8,046 nucleotides of DNA from Fervidobacterium sp. (GCA_003522805.1 DPIB01000219.1:1-8046), one strand, 5' to 3'; shown: positions 1 to 7,580, counted from the first letter of the stretch. Numbers and translations: made by a program. Notes: a model not told the origin generated them from the sequence alone.

Positions 1-171
1 AAAGAAGCCATTCCTATCGCTTGGATATTGAGACATCCTGCAAGGATCCAGCCAATCGTTGGTACAACAAACGTTAACAGACTCAAAGAAATATGCAGAG
101 CTTCAGATGTAAACCTTACAAGGGAAGATTGGTACGAGCTTTACAGAGCTGCTGGAAACGAGATTCCATAA
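1..171 (+). CDS. Aldo/keto reductase, C-terminal fragment (5' end outside window)
   Basis: An open frame runs from the first base to a TAA at 169-171 and gives 56 residues. It contains AIAWILRHP-like text (PIAWILRHPARIQPIVGTTN), which matches the last barrel strand of aldo/keto reductases, where the 'P-I-V-G-T' loop binds NADP(H). The tail LTREDWYELYRAAGNEIP closely resembles the C-terminus of the YdhF-type subgroup of oxidoreductases. The family reduces aldehydes or ketones with NADPH in the cytoplasm; the substrate here cannot be told. The catalytic tetrad lies upstream, outside the window. A terminator follows about 60 bases after the stop, so this gene is the end of its own transcription unit and not part of the trmFO unit. 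The family call is firm; the subgroup is an inference from the tail only. Confidence 0.85.
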   Translation, partial: KEAIPIAWILRHPARIQPIVGTTNVNRLKEICRASDVNLTREDWYELYRAAGNEIP

Positions 172-233
172 TTTATTGACAAAAAACGTTTCCTAATGTG
201 ATTTTGGAAGCTATAACATTGTTGGTTAATAAG

Positions 234-263
234 GCCCTTGCTAAAACGCAAGGGCGTTGTTTT
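234..263 (+). terminator. Rho-independent terminator after the aldo/keto reductase
   Basis: An 8-bp perfect stem GCCCTTGC (234-241) / GCAAGGGC (248-255) has a 6-nt loop TAAAAC and is followed by GTTGTTTTC, a T-rich tail. It lies 62 bases after the upstream stop codon and before the trmFO promoter, so it separates the two units. Confidence 0.85.
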
Positions 264-326
264 CTTCCTTTAGTCCTTATCAAATAGACTATGTCTCTTA
301 AAAACGTTCAAGGTATCTGTAATGTC

Positions 327-354
327 TTGTATGTTGAGTTCTATATGTTAGAAT
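327..354 (+). promoter_or_regulatory. Putative promoter of trmFO-MATE unit
   Basis: A -10 box TAGAAT (349-354) is preceded by TGT (extended -10, TGN). A weak -35 TTGTAT (327-332) sits 16 bases upstream. The expected transcription start is near 361, which places the GTG at 362 at the very 5' end of the mRNA and supports the TTG at 398 as the true trmFO start. This is a motif match only. Confidence 0.5.
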
Positions 355-382
355 AGTAGTTGTGGTATATGATAGAGAGAAA

Positions 383-388
383 AGGGGA
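383..388 (+). promoter_or_regulatory. Ribosome binding site deciding the trmFO start
   Basis: AGGGGA is followed by a 9-base spacer to TTG at 398. No comparable site precedes the in-frame GTG at 362. This site and the promoter position together favour the TTG start. Confidence 0.6.
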
Positions 389-397
389 ATCGATTCA

Positions 398-1693
398 TTG
401 CCTTTTGAAAAGATCAGTAAAGTTCACGTAGTCGGTGCAGGTTTAGCCGGTTCTGAAACGATATGGCAGCTTGTCAAGTGTGGTTTAAAGGTGAACGTTC
501 ACGAGATGAAAATAATTCGAAAGTCTCCAGTGCACGTTAGCAATGATTTTGCAGAGCTTGTTTGTAGCAATTCATTGAAATCAGTGGAATTGACAAACGC
601 CGAGGGCTTGTTGAAAGAAGAAATGTCGCTGTGTGATAGCCTGGTATTGAAATGTGCGTATGAAAATCGTGTACCTGCAGGGAAAGCGTTAGCCGTTGAT
701 AGAAACGCCTTCTCTAAGTGTGTAACAGAGACATTACTCGGTACAGGATTAATTGAGATTACTTGGGAAGAAGTAGAAGCACCTAGTGCAGATGGCATCT
801 GGGTCATTGCCACTGGTCCAACAACCAACGGCAAGTTGGCAGAATGGATTAGGAATGAGACAGGTGGCTTCTTTAACTTTTTTGATGCAATTGCTCCAAT
901 AATTGACGCGGATAGCATCGACATGAGTGTTTGCTTCATCGGTGACCGATATGGAGTAGGTTCTGGTGATTACATAAACTGTCCAATGAATAAGGAAGAG
1001 TACGAACTGTTTTGGAATGAGTTGATCAATGCTCAAGTAATCGAGATGAAAGATTTCGACAGAAAAATGCTCTTTGAAAGGTGTCAACCAATAGAAGAGA
1101 TAGCAAGAAGTGGTAAGGATGCAATGCGATATGGCCCATTTAAGCCTGTTGGATTGATCGACCCAAGAAATGGTAAAGAACCGTATGCAGTTGTGCAACT
1201 GAGAAAAGAGAATATCAAAGGTAGCATGTATAACGTCGTTGGTTTCCAAACAAGACTGAAATGGGGTGAGCAAAAACGCATTATTCAACTCATCCCTGGG
1301 CTTCAGAATGCTCAGATACTACGTTATGGTGTTATGCACAGGAATAGTTATATAGACTCCCCAAAGGTATTGGATAGATTTTTGAGATTGAAGAAAAAAA
1401 CTAATGTGTTCTTTACTGGTCAAATCACAGGAGTTGAAGGGTATGTCGAATCAGCTATGACCGGTATATACGTAGGCATGAACATATCAAGGATGTTCTC
1501 AGGTAAAGAGATGATATCTTTTCCAGTTGATACGATGTGCGGGGCATTGATAAACTACATCACCACTGCCAATGAACTGAAACCGATGTATGCAAACTTT
1601 GGACTATTAGGTGGTACAAAGGATAGAGAAAAGATAGCAAGGCATTCACTCGACATGATGAATAGATTCTTAGAAGAGGTGAAAAGAAAGTGA
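398..1693 (+). CDS. trmFO: Methylenetetrahydrofolate--tRNA-(uracil-5-)-methyltransferase TrmFO
   Basis: TrmFO makes 5-methyluridine at position 54 of the tRNA T-loop in the cytoplasm, using methylenetetrahydrofolate as carbon donor and FAD/NAD(P)H as reductant. With the TTG start it has 431 residues, the usual length for the family (about 435-450). The FAD-binding GAGLAGSE is at residues 13-20. The signature FAELVCSNSLKS holds Cys56, and FERCQPIEE holds Cys229; these match the two functional cysteines of Bacillus subtilis TrmFO (53 and 226) with the same offset. The conserved VPAGKALAVDR, NCPM and C-terminal GQITGVEGYVESA segments are also present. An in-frame GTG at 362 would add 12 residues, but it has no ribosome binding site and lies at the predicted transcript start. 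The stop overlaps the next gene's GTG start by four bases (GTGA), so the two are translationally coupled. Confidence 0.93.
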   Translation: MPFEKISKVHVVGAGLAGSETIWQLVKCGLKVNVHEMKIIRKSPVHVSNDFAELVCSNSLKSVELTNAEGLLKEEMSLCDSLVLKCAYENRVPAGKALAVDRNAFSKCVTETLLGTGLIEITWEEVEAPSADGIWVIATGPTTNGKLAEWIRNETGGFFNFFDAIAPIIDADSIDMSVCFIGDRYGVGSGDYINCPMNKEEYELFWNELINAQVIEMKDFDRKMLFERCQPIEEIARSGKDAMRYGPFKPVGLIDPRNGKEPYAVVQLRKENIKGSMYNVVGFQTRLKWGEQKRIIQLIPGLQNAQILRYGVMHRNSYIDSPKVLDRFLRLKKKTNVFFTGQITGVEGYVESAMTGIYVGMNISRMFSGKEMISFPVDTMCGALINYITTANELKPMYANFGLLGGTKDREKIARHSLDMMNRFLEEVKRK

Positions 1694-3156
1694 AGGAACC
1701 TAGTAGCAGTGTAAAGGATGATGATCAAGTAGAAGATGTCAAGAATACTATGATGAAAGAAAAGAACGACGGTGGTTCAGCAGTAAATGAGAACATAGAA
1801 TTACTTTTGGGAGACTACAAGAAGGCGATAGTGAGACTTTCAATTCCCAATATGATAGCAATGTTTGTACAGACACTTTACAACCTTGTAGATGCAGTAT
1901 GGGTTGCCGGGCTTGGTCCTACCGATTTGGCTGCAATGGGCTTTTTCTTCCCAATCAATATGATAGTCATTGCGATAGCAACAGGTATAACGGTCGGAAC
2001 TAGTTCAGCAATTGCAAGAAAGATAGGTGCGAAAGACTACTCTGGAGCAAATTCTGTAGCAGAGCACTCTATCATATTAGCTCTCATAACTTCAGTAGCT
2101 GCAGCTGTCTTAGGCATCTTGCTATTGAAACCTGCATTGATTGGTGTCGGTGCATCCGGTGAGAGCCTTGCAAAGGCATACAACTATGGCTTTATAATCT
2201 ACTTGTTTGCACCAGCTTTGATGCTAAACAACACGGCAATGGGAATATTGCGTGGTGAAGGCGATTCAAAGCGTGCAATGTACGTTGTAACATTTAGTTC
2301 AATATTGAACGTTGGACTTGATCCATTGTTCATCTATGTATTCAAGCTTGGTATAGAAGGCGCAGCGTGGGCAACAGGAGTGTCAATAATCTGTGCAACA
2401 GCAATTTATGCTCATATATTGTTCAGATCTAACAAAACATTTCTGAAGGTCAGCTTCAAAACTTTCAAATACAATGGTAAGTACCTTAAAGATATTGCAG
2501 TAGTAGGCTTTCCAACAGCACTTGGTCAGATAACGATGTCGACAGCAATCTATATTCTGAATATCTTTGCTTCAAGAGCTGGTGGTGATATCGGAGTTGC
2601 AACATTTACAAGTGCCTGGAGAATGATAAATCTTGGTACATTAACAATTACGGGCATCTCATCAGCTGTAACACCTGTAACTGGTGCTGCATATGGAGCA
2701 AGGGATATTCGAAAAGTTGAAAATGCACTAAACTACTCTCTAAAATTTGGAGAGATGGTTGGCTTGACGGTAATGACATTGATGTTTCTATTCTCAAAGC
2801 AACTTGCCTTTTTGTTCGCATATACAGAAGCGTCGAGTGTGTTACTCGATAACGTTTCTAAAGCCTTAAAGACACTCTGCCTTTTCTTACCTGGTACGCC
2901 TTTGGGTATGCTGACTTCAGGTATGTTCCAAGGCATTGGGCAAGGATTTAAGAGCCTTATCACTACAATACTACGCACAATAGTCTTCCAAGTCTTTTGG
3001 ACATGGCTATTGGTAAATGTTTTTAATGTTGGACTTTCCGGTGTATGGTGGGGAATTGTCATTGGAAATGCAACTGCCTCTATGATAACCTACACATGGG
3101 GACGATTTACGATCAAGGGACTTTACAGGAGTTTGTCTAGCCCAGCTTCAAATTAA
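1690..3156 (+). CDS. MATE family efflux transporter
   Basis: A 488-residue inner-membrane protein of the multidrug and toxic compound extrusion superfamily, which exports organic cations and drugs in exchange for Na+ or H+. It starts at GTG, with AGAGGTG (1675-1681) eight bases upstream. Residues 1-40 form a hydrophilic, charged tail, longer than usual. About twelve hydrophobic segments follow from residue 50 to 470 in two related halves. Family motifs are TVGTSSAIARKIGAKD (101-116) and RGEGDSKRAM (188-197) in the first half, and VTGAAYGARDIRKVENAL (330-347) and FQGIGQGFKSL (413-423) in the second. It overlaps trmFO by four bases; the pairing is probably transcriptional convenience, since no shared function is evident. 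The substrate cannot be inferred. No terminator follows its stop: the coding end overlaps convergent pcm. Confidence 0.9.
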   Translation: MKEPSSSVKDDDQVEDVKNTMMKEKNDGGSAVNENIELLLGDYKKAIVRLSIPNMIAMFVQTLYNLVDAVWVAGLGPTDLAAMGFFFPINMIVIAIATGITVGTSSAIARKIGAKDYSGANSVAEHSIILALITSVAAAVLGILLLKPALIGVGASGESLAKAYNYGFIIYLFAPALMLNNTAMGILRGEGDSKRAMYVVTFSSILNVGLDPLFIYVFKLGIEGAAWATGVSIICATAIYAHILFRSNKTFLKVSFKTFKYNGKYLKDIAVVGFPTALGQITMSTAIYILNIFASRAGGDIGVATFTSAWRMINLGTLTITGISSAVTPVTGAAYGARDIRKVENALNYSLKFGEMVGLTVMTLMFLFSKQLAFLFAYTEASSVLLDNVSKALKTLCLFLPGTPLGMLTSGMFQGIGQGFKSLITTILRTIVFQVFWTWLLVNVFNVGLSGVWWGIVIGNATASMITYTWGRFTIKGLYRSLSSPASN

Positions 3157-3744
3157 CGGAACAAACCTAACGTTCATTAAGTCTTGTTCATACAAACGAC
3201 CATCGACTTTCATTATTTTCTTGAGCACTTGAACGTACTCATCTCCAACGGGAATTATCAAAATCCCGTTGTTTGTGAGTTGAGATGTAAGTTCCTTTGG
3301 TACATGTCTTACATAACATGTTACAGCGATTTTTTCGAAAGGTGCATACTCAGGCAATCCCTTTTTCCCATCGCCTATGACAACTGTCACGTTTTTGATT
3401 CCCAGTAATTCAAATCTTTCTTTGGCTATTTTAGCTAGTTCATCGATCCTTTCTATGGTATAGATCCAACCATCATCACCAACAAGTGTAGCCATAACTG
3501 CTGCATTGTAGCCACTTCCAGTCCCGATCTCGAGTACTTTGTCACCATTCGATAAATCTAAAGCACTACACATGATACCCACCATATGTGGTGCAGAGAT
3601 GGTTTGACCGAAACCGATCGGCAACGGTATATCGAAATAGGCACTCGAACTGTATTCTTCCGGGACAAATAACTTCCTGTCAGCTACATTCATTGCCTCT
3701 ATAACTTTCTTTGGAACACCGTAATGTTCCAAGTGCTCGTACAT
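3148..3744 (-). CDS. pcm: Protein-L-isoaspartate O-methyltransferase
   Basis: PCMT methylates L-isoaspartyl (and D-aspartyl) residues that form in ageing proteins, using S-adenosylmethionine and starting their repair; this is relevant to thermophiles, where such damage is fast. From ATG at 3744 the product has 198 residues. LPIGFGQTISAPHMV (41-55) is the family substrate-site signature, VLEIGTGSGYNAAV (70-83) is SAM motif I, YTIER (95-99) carries the acidic SAM-binding residue, and GDGKKGLPEYAPFEKI (124-139) and QLTNNGILIIPVG (155-167) follow. An in-frame GTG at 3837 would add 31 residues that do not look like the family and has no ribosome site, whereas GGAAGTG lies 8 bases before ATG 3744. 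The protein ends at FVPLI, where many homologues continue with a few residues (G-E-x-G-W). It lacks the long C-terminal extension of the T. maritima enzyme. I found no clear promoter. Confidence 0.9.
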   Translation of the reverse strand: MYEHLEHYGVPKKVIEAMNVADRKLFVPEEYSSSAYFDIPLPIGFGQTISAPHMVGIMCSALDLSNGDKVLEIGTGSGYNAAVMATLVGDDGWIYTIERIDELAKIAKERFELLGIKNVTVVIGDGKKGLPEYAPFEKIAVTCYVRHVPKELTSQLTNNGILIIPVGDEYVQVLKKIMKVDGRLYEQDLMNVRFVPLI

Positions 3745-4016
3745 ATGGTATACACTTCCTTTGAATGATATATTCTCTGTTCTCAAAACCTCTTTGAAAA
3801 GACAAATAACAGTTGCTGTTACTGTCAGAGATATCACAAGAGCGAGGTTGATACCTGTTTTGGTGGGAGAGTTGATTGTATTTGGCGGGACTTGTGTCCG
3901 TTGACTTAGTTGTGATCATCTTTAGTATATCACATATTATCCCTCTTAGTGGAAGCCTCCTCAAATTCTATTATTACGCTGACAGGCTATGTCTCTTGAG
4001 CAAATCTGATTTATTA

Positions 4017-4045
4017 TTGATTAAAGACCATTCCTATGATAAAAT
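4017..4045 (+). promoter_or_regulatory. Putative main promoter of gap
   Basis: -35 TTGATT (4017-4022), a 17-base spacer, then -10 TAAAAT (4040-4045), which is preceded by TGA and so is an extended -10. This is the best sigma-A-like match in the interval. It predicts transcription from about 4052 and a 5' leader of about 230 nt before the gap ATG. Confidence 0.6.
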
Positions 4046-4061
4046 ATATAAGAATAACACT

Positions 4062-4134
4062 CTGTAGCGCCTCCGTACTTTTTAATCTTAGCGAAAGCTC
4101 TATAAAGCTGTTGCTACAGTTGAAACTTTTTTTT
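4062..4134 (+). promoter_or_regulatory. Structured gap leader, attenuator-like
   Basis: CTGTAGC (4062-4068) and GCTACAG (4113-4119) are perfect complements enclosing a 44-base loop. The loop contains a small AGC-GAAA-GCT hairpin (4090-4099) with a GNRA tetraloop. A run of eight T (4127-4134) follows seven bases after the stem. The layout resembles an attenuator near the start of the transcript, but the gap between stem and T-run makes it a weak terminator. No known riboswitch class is recognised. Confidence 0.35.
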
Positions 4135-4269
4135 CATGAAAAGTAATCTGCCTTTTATATCAAATGTAAAATTACTATTGTACAATTTTTCACGAGCAAG
4201 TATTACAAATATCGGAGATAATTTTGTTTTAGTGAATAGATATAGAAAATACATTTACACACATTTTAA

Positions 4270-5280
<1,011 letters not shown>

Positions 5281-5294
5281 TTTTTGCCTTGAAA

Positions 5295-5323
5295 TAAAAA
5301 AGGGGGGAACACCCCCTTTTTTA
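5295..5323 (+). terminator. Intercistronic terminator/hairpin between gap and pgk
   Basis: A 12-bp stem pairs TAAAAAAGGGGG (5295-5306) with CCCCCTTTTTTA (5312-5323) around a 5-nt loop. The G5-C5 core followed by T6 is an intrinsic-terminator signature. pgk begins only 46 bases later and no clear promoter lies between, so termination is probably partial. The A- and T-tracts make it usable in either direction. Confidence 0.8.
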
Positions 5324-5354
5324 AAGAACTAGCAACAGTAAAACTGACCATTAG

Positions 5355-5362
5355 AGGAGGTG
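5355..5362 (+). promoter_or_regulatory. Ribosome binding site fixing the pgk start
   Basis: AGGAGGTG is a perfect Shine-Dalgarno site with a 6-base spacer to ATG 5369. The in-frame GTG at 5360 lies inside this site and so cannot be the used start. Confidence 0.85.
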
Positions 5363-5368
5363 CAAAAA

Positions 5369-6568
5369 ATGGAAAAGCTTACAATTCGTGACGTTGACCT
5401 CAAGGGCAAAAGGGTCATTATGCGTGTAGATTTCAATGTTCCTGTAAAAGATGGAGTAGTTACGGACGATACGAGGATAGTTGAGGCAATTCCAACGATA
5501 AAATACGCATTAGACAACGGTGCAAAGGTGATATTACTCTCCCACCTCGGCAGACCAAAGGGTGGACCAGATCCGAAATATACAATAAAACCAGCAGTAG
5601 ACAGATTGTCTCAATTGCTCGGTAAAGAAGTAAAATTCGTCCCAGCTCTGTATGGTGAAGAAGTAGAGAAAGCCGTTGCAGAATTAAAAGAGGGCGAGGT
5701 ATTGATGCTCGAAAACACGAGATTTGATGATGGTGAGGAGAAAAATAGCCTCGAACTTGCAAAGAAATGGGCAGATCTTGCTGATATACATGTAAACGAT
5801 GCATTTGGTACTGCACATAGAGCACATGCAAGTAACGTTGGTATTGCTCAATACATTCCAAGTGTTGCAGGATTCTTGATGGAAAAAGAAATTAAATTCC
5901 TTGCGAAGGCAACGCTCAATCCAGATAAGCCATATGTAGTAGTACTCGGTGGTGCAAAAGTTTCAGACAAAATCGGTGTTATCACAAATCTACTTAACAA
6001 AGCTGACAGAATCATTATCGGCGGAGCCATGATGTTCACATTCTGGAGAGCACTTGGCAAGAATACAGGTAACTCACTCGTTGAGGAAGATAAAATTGAC
6101 CTTGCAAAGCAATTGCTAGCCCAAGCGAAAGAAAAGGGCGTAGAACTTGTCATTCCAACCGACGCAGTATGTGCACAGAAGATGGAAGCCGGAGTAGAGA
6201 AGAAAGTCTTCACCTGCGACGAAGGTATACCAGCAGGTTGGATGGGACTCGATGTTGGCCCAGCAAGTCTTGAAGTCATCAAATCGAAACTCGCAGATGC
6301 AAAGACAGTTGTCTGGAATGGTCCACTTGGCGTATTCGAGATTCCAGATTTCGAAGTAGGTACAAGAGTCGTTGCAGAGTTCATAGGCTCACTCACAGAA
6401 AAAGGCGTAACAACAGTTGTTGGCGGTGGAGACAGTGCAGCTGCTGTCAGCCAATTTGGACTTGAGAAGAAATTCAGCCACGTTTCAACCGGTGGCGGTG
6501 CATCACTCGAGTTTTTGGAAGGTAAGGAGCTACCGGGTATAATTTCAATTGCAGATAAAAAAAAATGA
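5369..6568 (+). CDS. pgk: Phosphoglycerate kinase
   Basis: PGK transfers phosphate from 1,3-bisphosphoglycerate to ADP, the first ATP-yielding step of glycolysis, in the cytoplasm. The 399-residue product from ATG 5369 is of normal full length. The N-domain signature [12 protein letters not shown] is at 14-25 with Asp21 and Asn23. SHLGRPKG (58-65), ENTRF (115-119) and AHRAHAS (149-155) form the basic substrate site. The C-domain has GGAKVSDK (194-201), GLDVGPASL (293-301), NGPLGVFE (317-324), GGGDSAAA (352-359) for nucleotide binding, and [18 protein letters not shown] near the end. The last codons are three AAA lysines directly before TGA, part of an A9 run that makes a -1 slippery site into tpiA. 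A short GTG extension at 5360 is rejected because it overlaps the ribosome site. The gene follows gap after a hairpin and overlaps tpiA by four bases. Confidence 0.97.
   Translation: MEKLTIRDVDLKGKRVIMRVDFNVPVKDGVVTDDTRIVEAIPTIKYALDNGAKVILLSHLGRPKGGPDPKYTIKPAVDRLSQLLGKEVKFVPALYGEEVEKAVAELKEGEVLMLENTRFDDGEEKNSLELAKKWADLADIHVNDAFGTAHRAHASNVGIAQYIPSVAGFLMEKEIKFLAKATLNPDKPYVVVLGGAKVSDKIGVITNLLNKADRIIIGGAMMFTFWRALGKNTGNSLVEEDKIDLAKQLLAQAKEKGVELVIPTDAVCAQKMEAGVEKKVFTCDEGIPAGWMGLDVGPASLEVIKSKLADAKTVVWNGPLGVFEIPDFEVGTRVVAEFIGSLTEKGVTTVVGGGDSAAAVSQFGLEKKFSHVSTGGGASLEFLEGKELPGIISIADKKK
6515..6543 (+). promoter_or_regulatory. Possible internal promoter for tpiA inside pgk
   Basis: TTGGAA (6515-6520) and a perfect TATAAT (6538-6543) are separated by exactly 17 bases within the 3' end of pgk. 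A transcript would start near 6550, about 15 bases before the tpiA ATG, with an A-rich leader lacking a Shine-Dalgarno site. The match may be chance within coding sequence. Confidence 0.35.
6557..6568 (+). other. Candidate -1 frameshift / slippage site joining pgk to tpiA
   Basis: Nine A (6557-6565) run straight into TGA. In the pgk frame the codons are AAA AAA AAA TGA, so A6559-A6565 is the canonical slippery heptamer A AAA AAA, directly followed by the stop. One base back, the next codon is the tpiA ATG (6565-6567), giving a seamless PGK-KKK-MSDRR-TIM fusion. RNA polymerase adding one A at the A9 run would have the same effect. Thermotoga maritima is known to make both PGK and a PGK-TIM fusion from overlapping frames. 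A weak 4-bp stem (6574-6577 with 6584-6587) and a stronger hairpin at 6615-6667 lie downstream. Confidence 0.6.
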
Positions 6569-7338
6569 GTGATAGGAGATACATCCTTGCCGGGAATTGG
6601 AAGATGAATAAGACACCCTACGAGGCCCAACAATTTGCGAATATGTTGGTTGATTCCCTCGTAGGGTTTAATTATTTCGATATCTACATTGCACCTACAT
6701 TCGTTGCACTTGATCGAGTAAGAGAGGCAATTAGCTCAAGCAACATCAAACTAGCTGCCCAGAATATGTATTTCGAAGACAGTGGTGCATTCACAGGCGA
6801 GATATCTCCGAAAATGCTCAAAGAACTAAACGTCTCTGCTGTTATATTAGGCCACAGTGAGAGAAGAAAGATATTTGGCGAGACAGATGAATTGATAAAC
6901 AAGAAAGTCAAGAAGGCATTGAACGACGGATTTGTACCAATATTCTGCGTCGGTGAGACACTTGAGGAAAGACAGAAAGGGCTCACATTTGTAGTTGTCG
7001 AAAAACAAGTCAGAGAAGGATTCTACGGACTATCGAAGGAAGAGGCCCAGAAAGTTGTAATTGCATACGAACCTGTCTGGGCAATAGGAACAGGCGTTGT
7101 TGCAACACCACAGCAAGCACAAGAAGTACATGCATTCATACGTGAACTACTCGTCAAAATGTACGATGAACAGACCGCACAAGCAATCAGAATACTCTAC
7201 GGTGGTAGCGTAACGCCAGAGAATTTCTTTGGATTATTTATCAAGAAAGACATAGATGGCGCACTCGTTGGTGGTGCAAGTTTGAAGGAAAGTTTTGTAC
7301 AATTAGCAAAGATAATGGATAAGATAATAACCAAATAA
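6565..7338 (+). CDS. tpiA: Triosephosphate isomerase
   Basis: TIM interconverts dihydroxyacetone phosphate and glyceraldehyde 3-phosphate in the cytoplasm. The 257-residue product has normal length for a complete enzyme. AGNWKMNKT carries Asn11 and catalytic Lys13, [13 protein letters not shown] has the electrophile His97, and [11 protein letters not shown] has the catalytic base Glu169 and the mobile phosphate-gripping loop. [10 protein letters not shown] (211-220) and [10 protein letters not shown] (232-241) complete the phosphate site. The start ATG overlaps the pgk stop (ATGA) in the -1 frame. No ribosome site lies within 30 bases upstream (nearest AAGGAG at 6524-6529), so translation depends on coupling to pgk termination, on frameshifting into a PGK-TIM fusion, or on an internal promoter at 6515-6543. 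The 5' coding part contains a large perfect hairpin (6615-6667). A terminator follows the stop. Confidence 0.96.
   Translation: MSDRRYILAGNWKMNKTPYEAQQFANMLVDSLVGFNYFDIYIAPTFVALDRVREAISSSNIKLAAQNMYFEDSGAFTGEISPKMLKELNVSAVILGHSERRKIFGETDELINKKVKKALNDGFVPIFCVGETLEERQKGLTFVVVEKQVREGFYGLSKEEAQKVVIAYEPVWAIGTGVVATPQQAQEVHAFIRELLVKMYDEQTAQAIRILYGGSVTPENFFGLFIKKDIDGALVGGASLKESFVQLAKIMDKIITK
6615..6667 (+). repeat. Strong inverted repeat (hairpin) inside tpiA
   Basis: ACCCTACGAGG (6615-6625) and CCTCGTAGGGT (6657-6667) are perfect 11-bp complements. Inside them CCAACA (6627-6632) pairs with TGTTGG (6644-6649), and ATT (6633-6635) pairs with AAT (6640-6642) around a TGCG loop. The right arm is followed by TTTAATTATTT. 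It lies 49 bases after the slippery A-run and within codons 17-35 of tpiA. Confidence 0.7.
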
Positions 7339-7365
7339 CTTTCGGCCAATAAAGAACAAAACAAT

Positions 7366-7418
7366 TAGCTGGCTATCCATACAATTTAAAATTCAACTCT
7401 GGATAGCCAGCTATTTTT
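7366..7418 (+). terminator. Rho-independent terminator ending the gap-pgk-tpiA cluster
   Basis: A 14-bp perfect stem pairs TAGCTGGCTATCCA (7366-7379) with TGGATAGCCAGCTA (7400-7413) around a 20-base AT-rich loop, followed by five T (7414-7418). It begins 27 bases after the tpiA stop. Confidence 0.92.
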
Positions 7419-7488
7419 CGTTATGTGAGTAACAAATGCAAATCATACTTGAAATTTATTTGAGATGAGAAAGAGTAGTTATCTAGTC

Positions 7489-7518
7489 TTGATATGATAC
7501 ATCTTAGTTCTGTGTAAT
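7489..7518 (+). promoter_or_regulatory. Putative upstream promoter of the Rpn-type gene
   Basis: TTGATA (7489-7494, 5 of 6 to consensus) and TGTAAT (7513-7518, 5 of 6) are 18 bases apart, about 60 bases before the start codon of the downstream nuclease gene. Motif match only. Confidence 0.4.
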
Positions 7519-7536
7519 TTTCCATGTTAAGTATGG

Positions 7537-7542
7537 TATAAT
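7537..7542 (+). promoter_or_regulatory. Extended -10 promoter of the Rpn-type gene
   Basis: A perfect TATAAT is preceded by TGG (TGN extended -10). No good -35 lies 16-18 bases upstream, which extended -10 promoters tolerate. The predicted start near 7549 gives a leader of about 32 bases including GGAGGT. Confidence 0.5.
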
Positions 7543-7580
7543 TGAATTGATTCAAAATACGATGCAAATTGGAGGTCAAT

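Noticed and set aside
176..204. Perfect -35 hexamer TTGACA overlapping the end of the aldo/keto reductase gene
   Set aside because: No acceptable -10 at 16-18 bases, and the terminator at 234-263 would stop any transcript at once.
289..299. 11-base repeat CTATGTCTCTT also found at 3987-3997
   Set aside because: A shared 11-mer is expected by chance in a window of this size, and the flanks differ.
3745..3837. 31-residue N-terminal extension of PCMT from GTG 3837 with a short hydrophobic run
   Set aside because: No ribosome site before GTG 3837, and the hydrophobic run (about 13 residues) is too short for a clear signal or membrane segment. ATG 3744 has a site and matches the family start.
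3901..3928. Plus-strand promoter-like pair TTGACT and TAGTAT (16-base spacer)
   Set aside because: It heads no recognisable gene and lies about 120 bases upstream of the better gap promoter. Possible but unsupported.
3680..3964. 94-codon minus-strand frame overlapping the pcm 5' end
   Set aside because: Low-complexity basic composition with no family resemblance, largely antisense or out of frame to pcm and its upstream region.
3876..4067. 63-codon plus-strand frame with a hydrophobic first half, preceded by a G-rich stretch
   Set aside because: TTG start, no family resemblance, and its 3' end overlaps the best gap promoter (4017-4045). Probably chance.
6524..6529. AAGGAG upstream of the pgk-tpiA slippery run as a dnaX-like frameshift stimulator or tpiA ribosome site
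   Set aside because: It is 29 bases from the slippery heptamer and 35 from the tpiA ATG, too far for either role as usually seen.
5848..6633. Long antisense frame (261 codons) opposite pgk
   Set aside because: Shadow of the pgk codon pattern, with Ser/Thr/Pro-rich composition typical of antisense frames and no ribosome site or domain.
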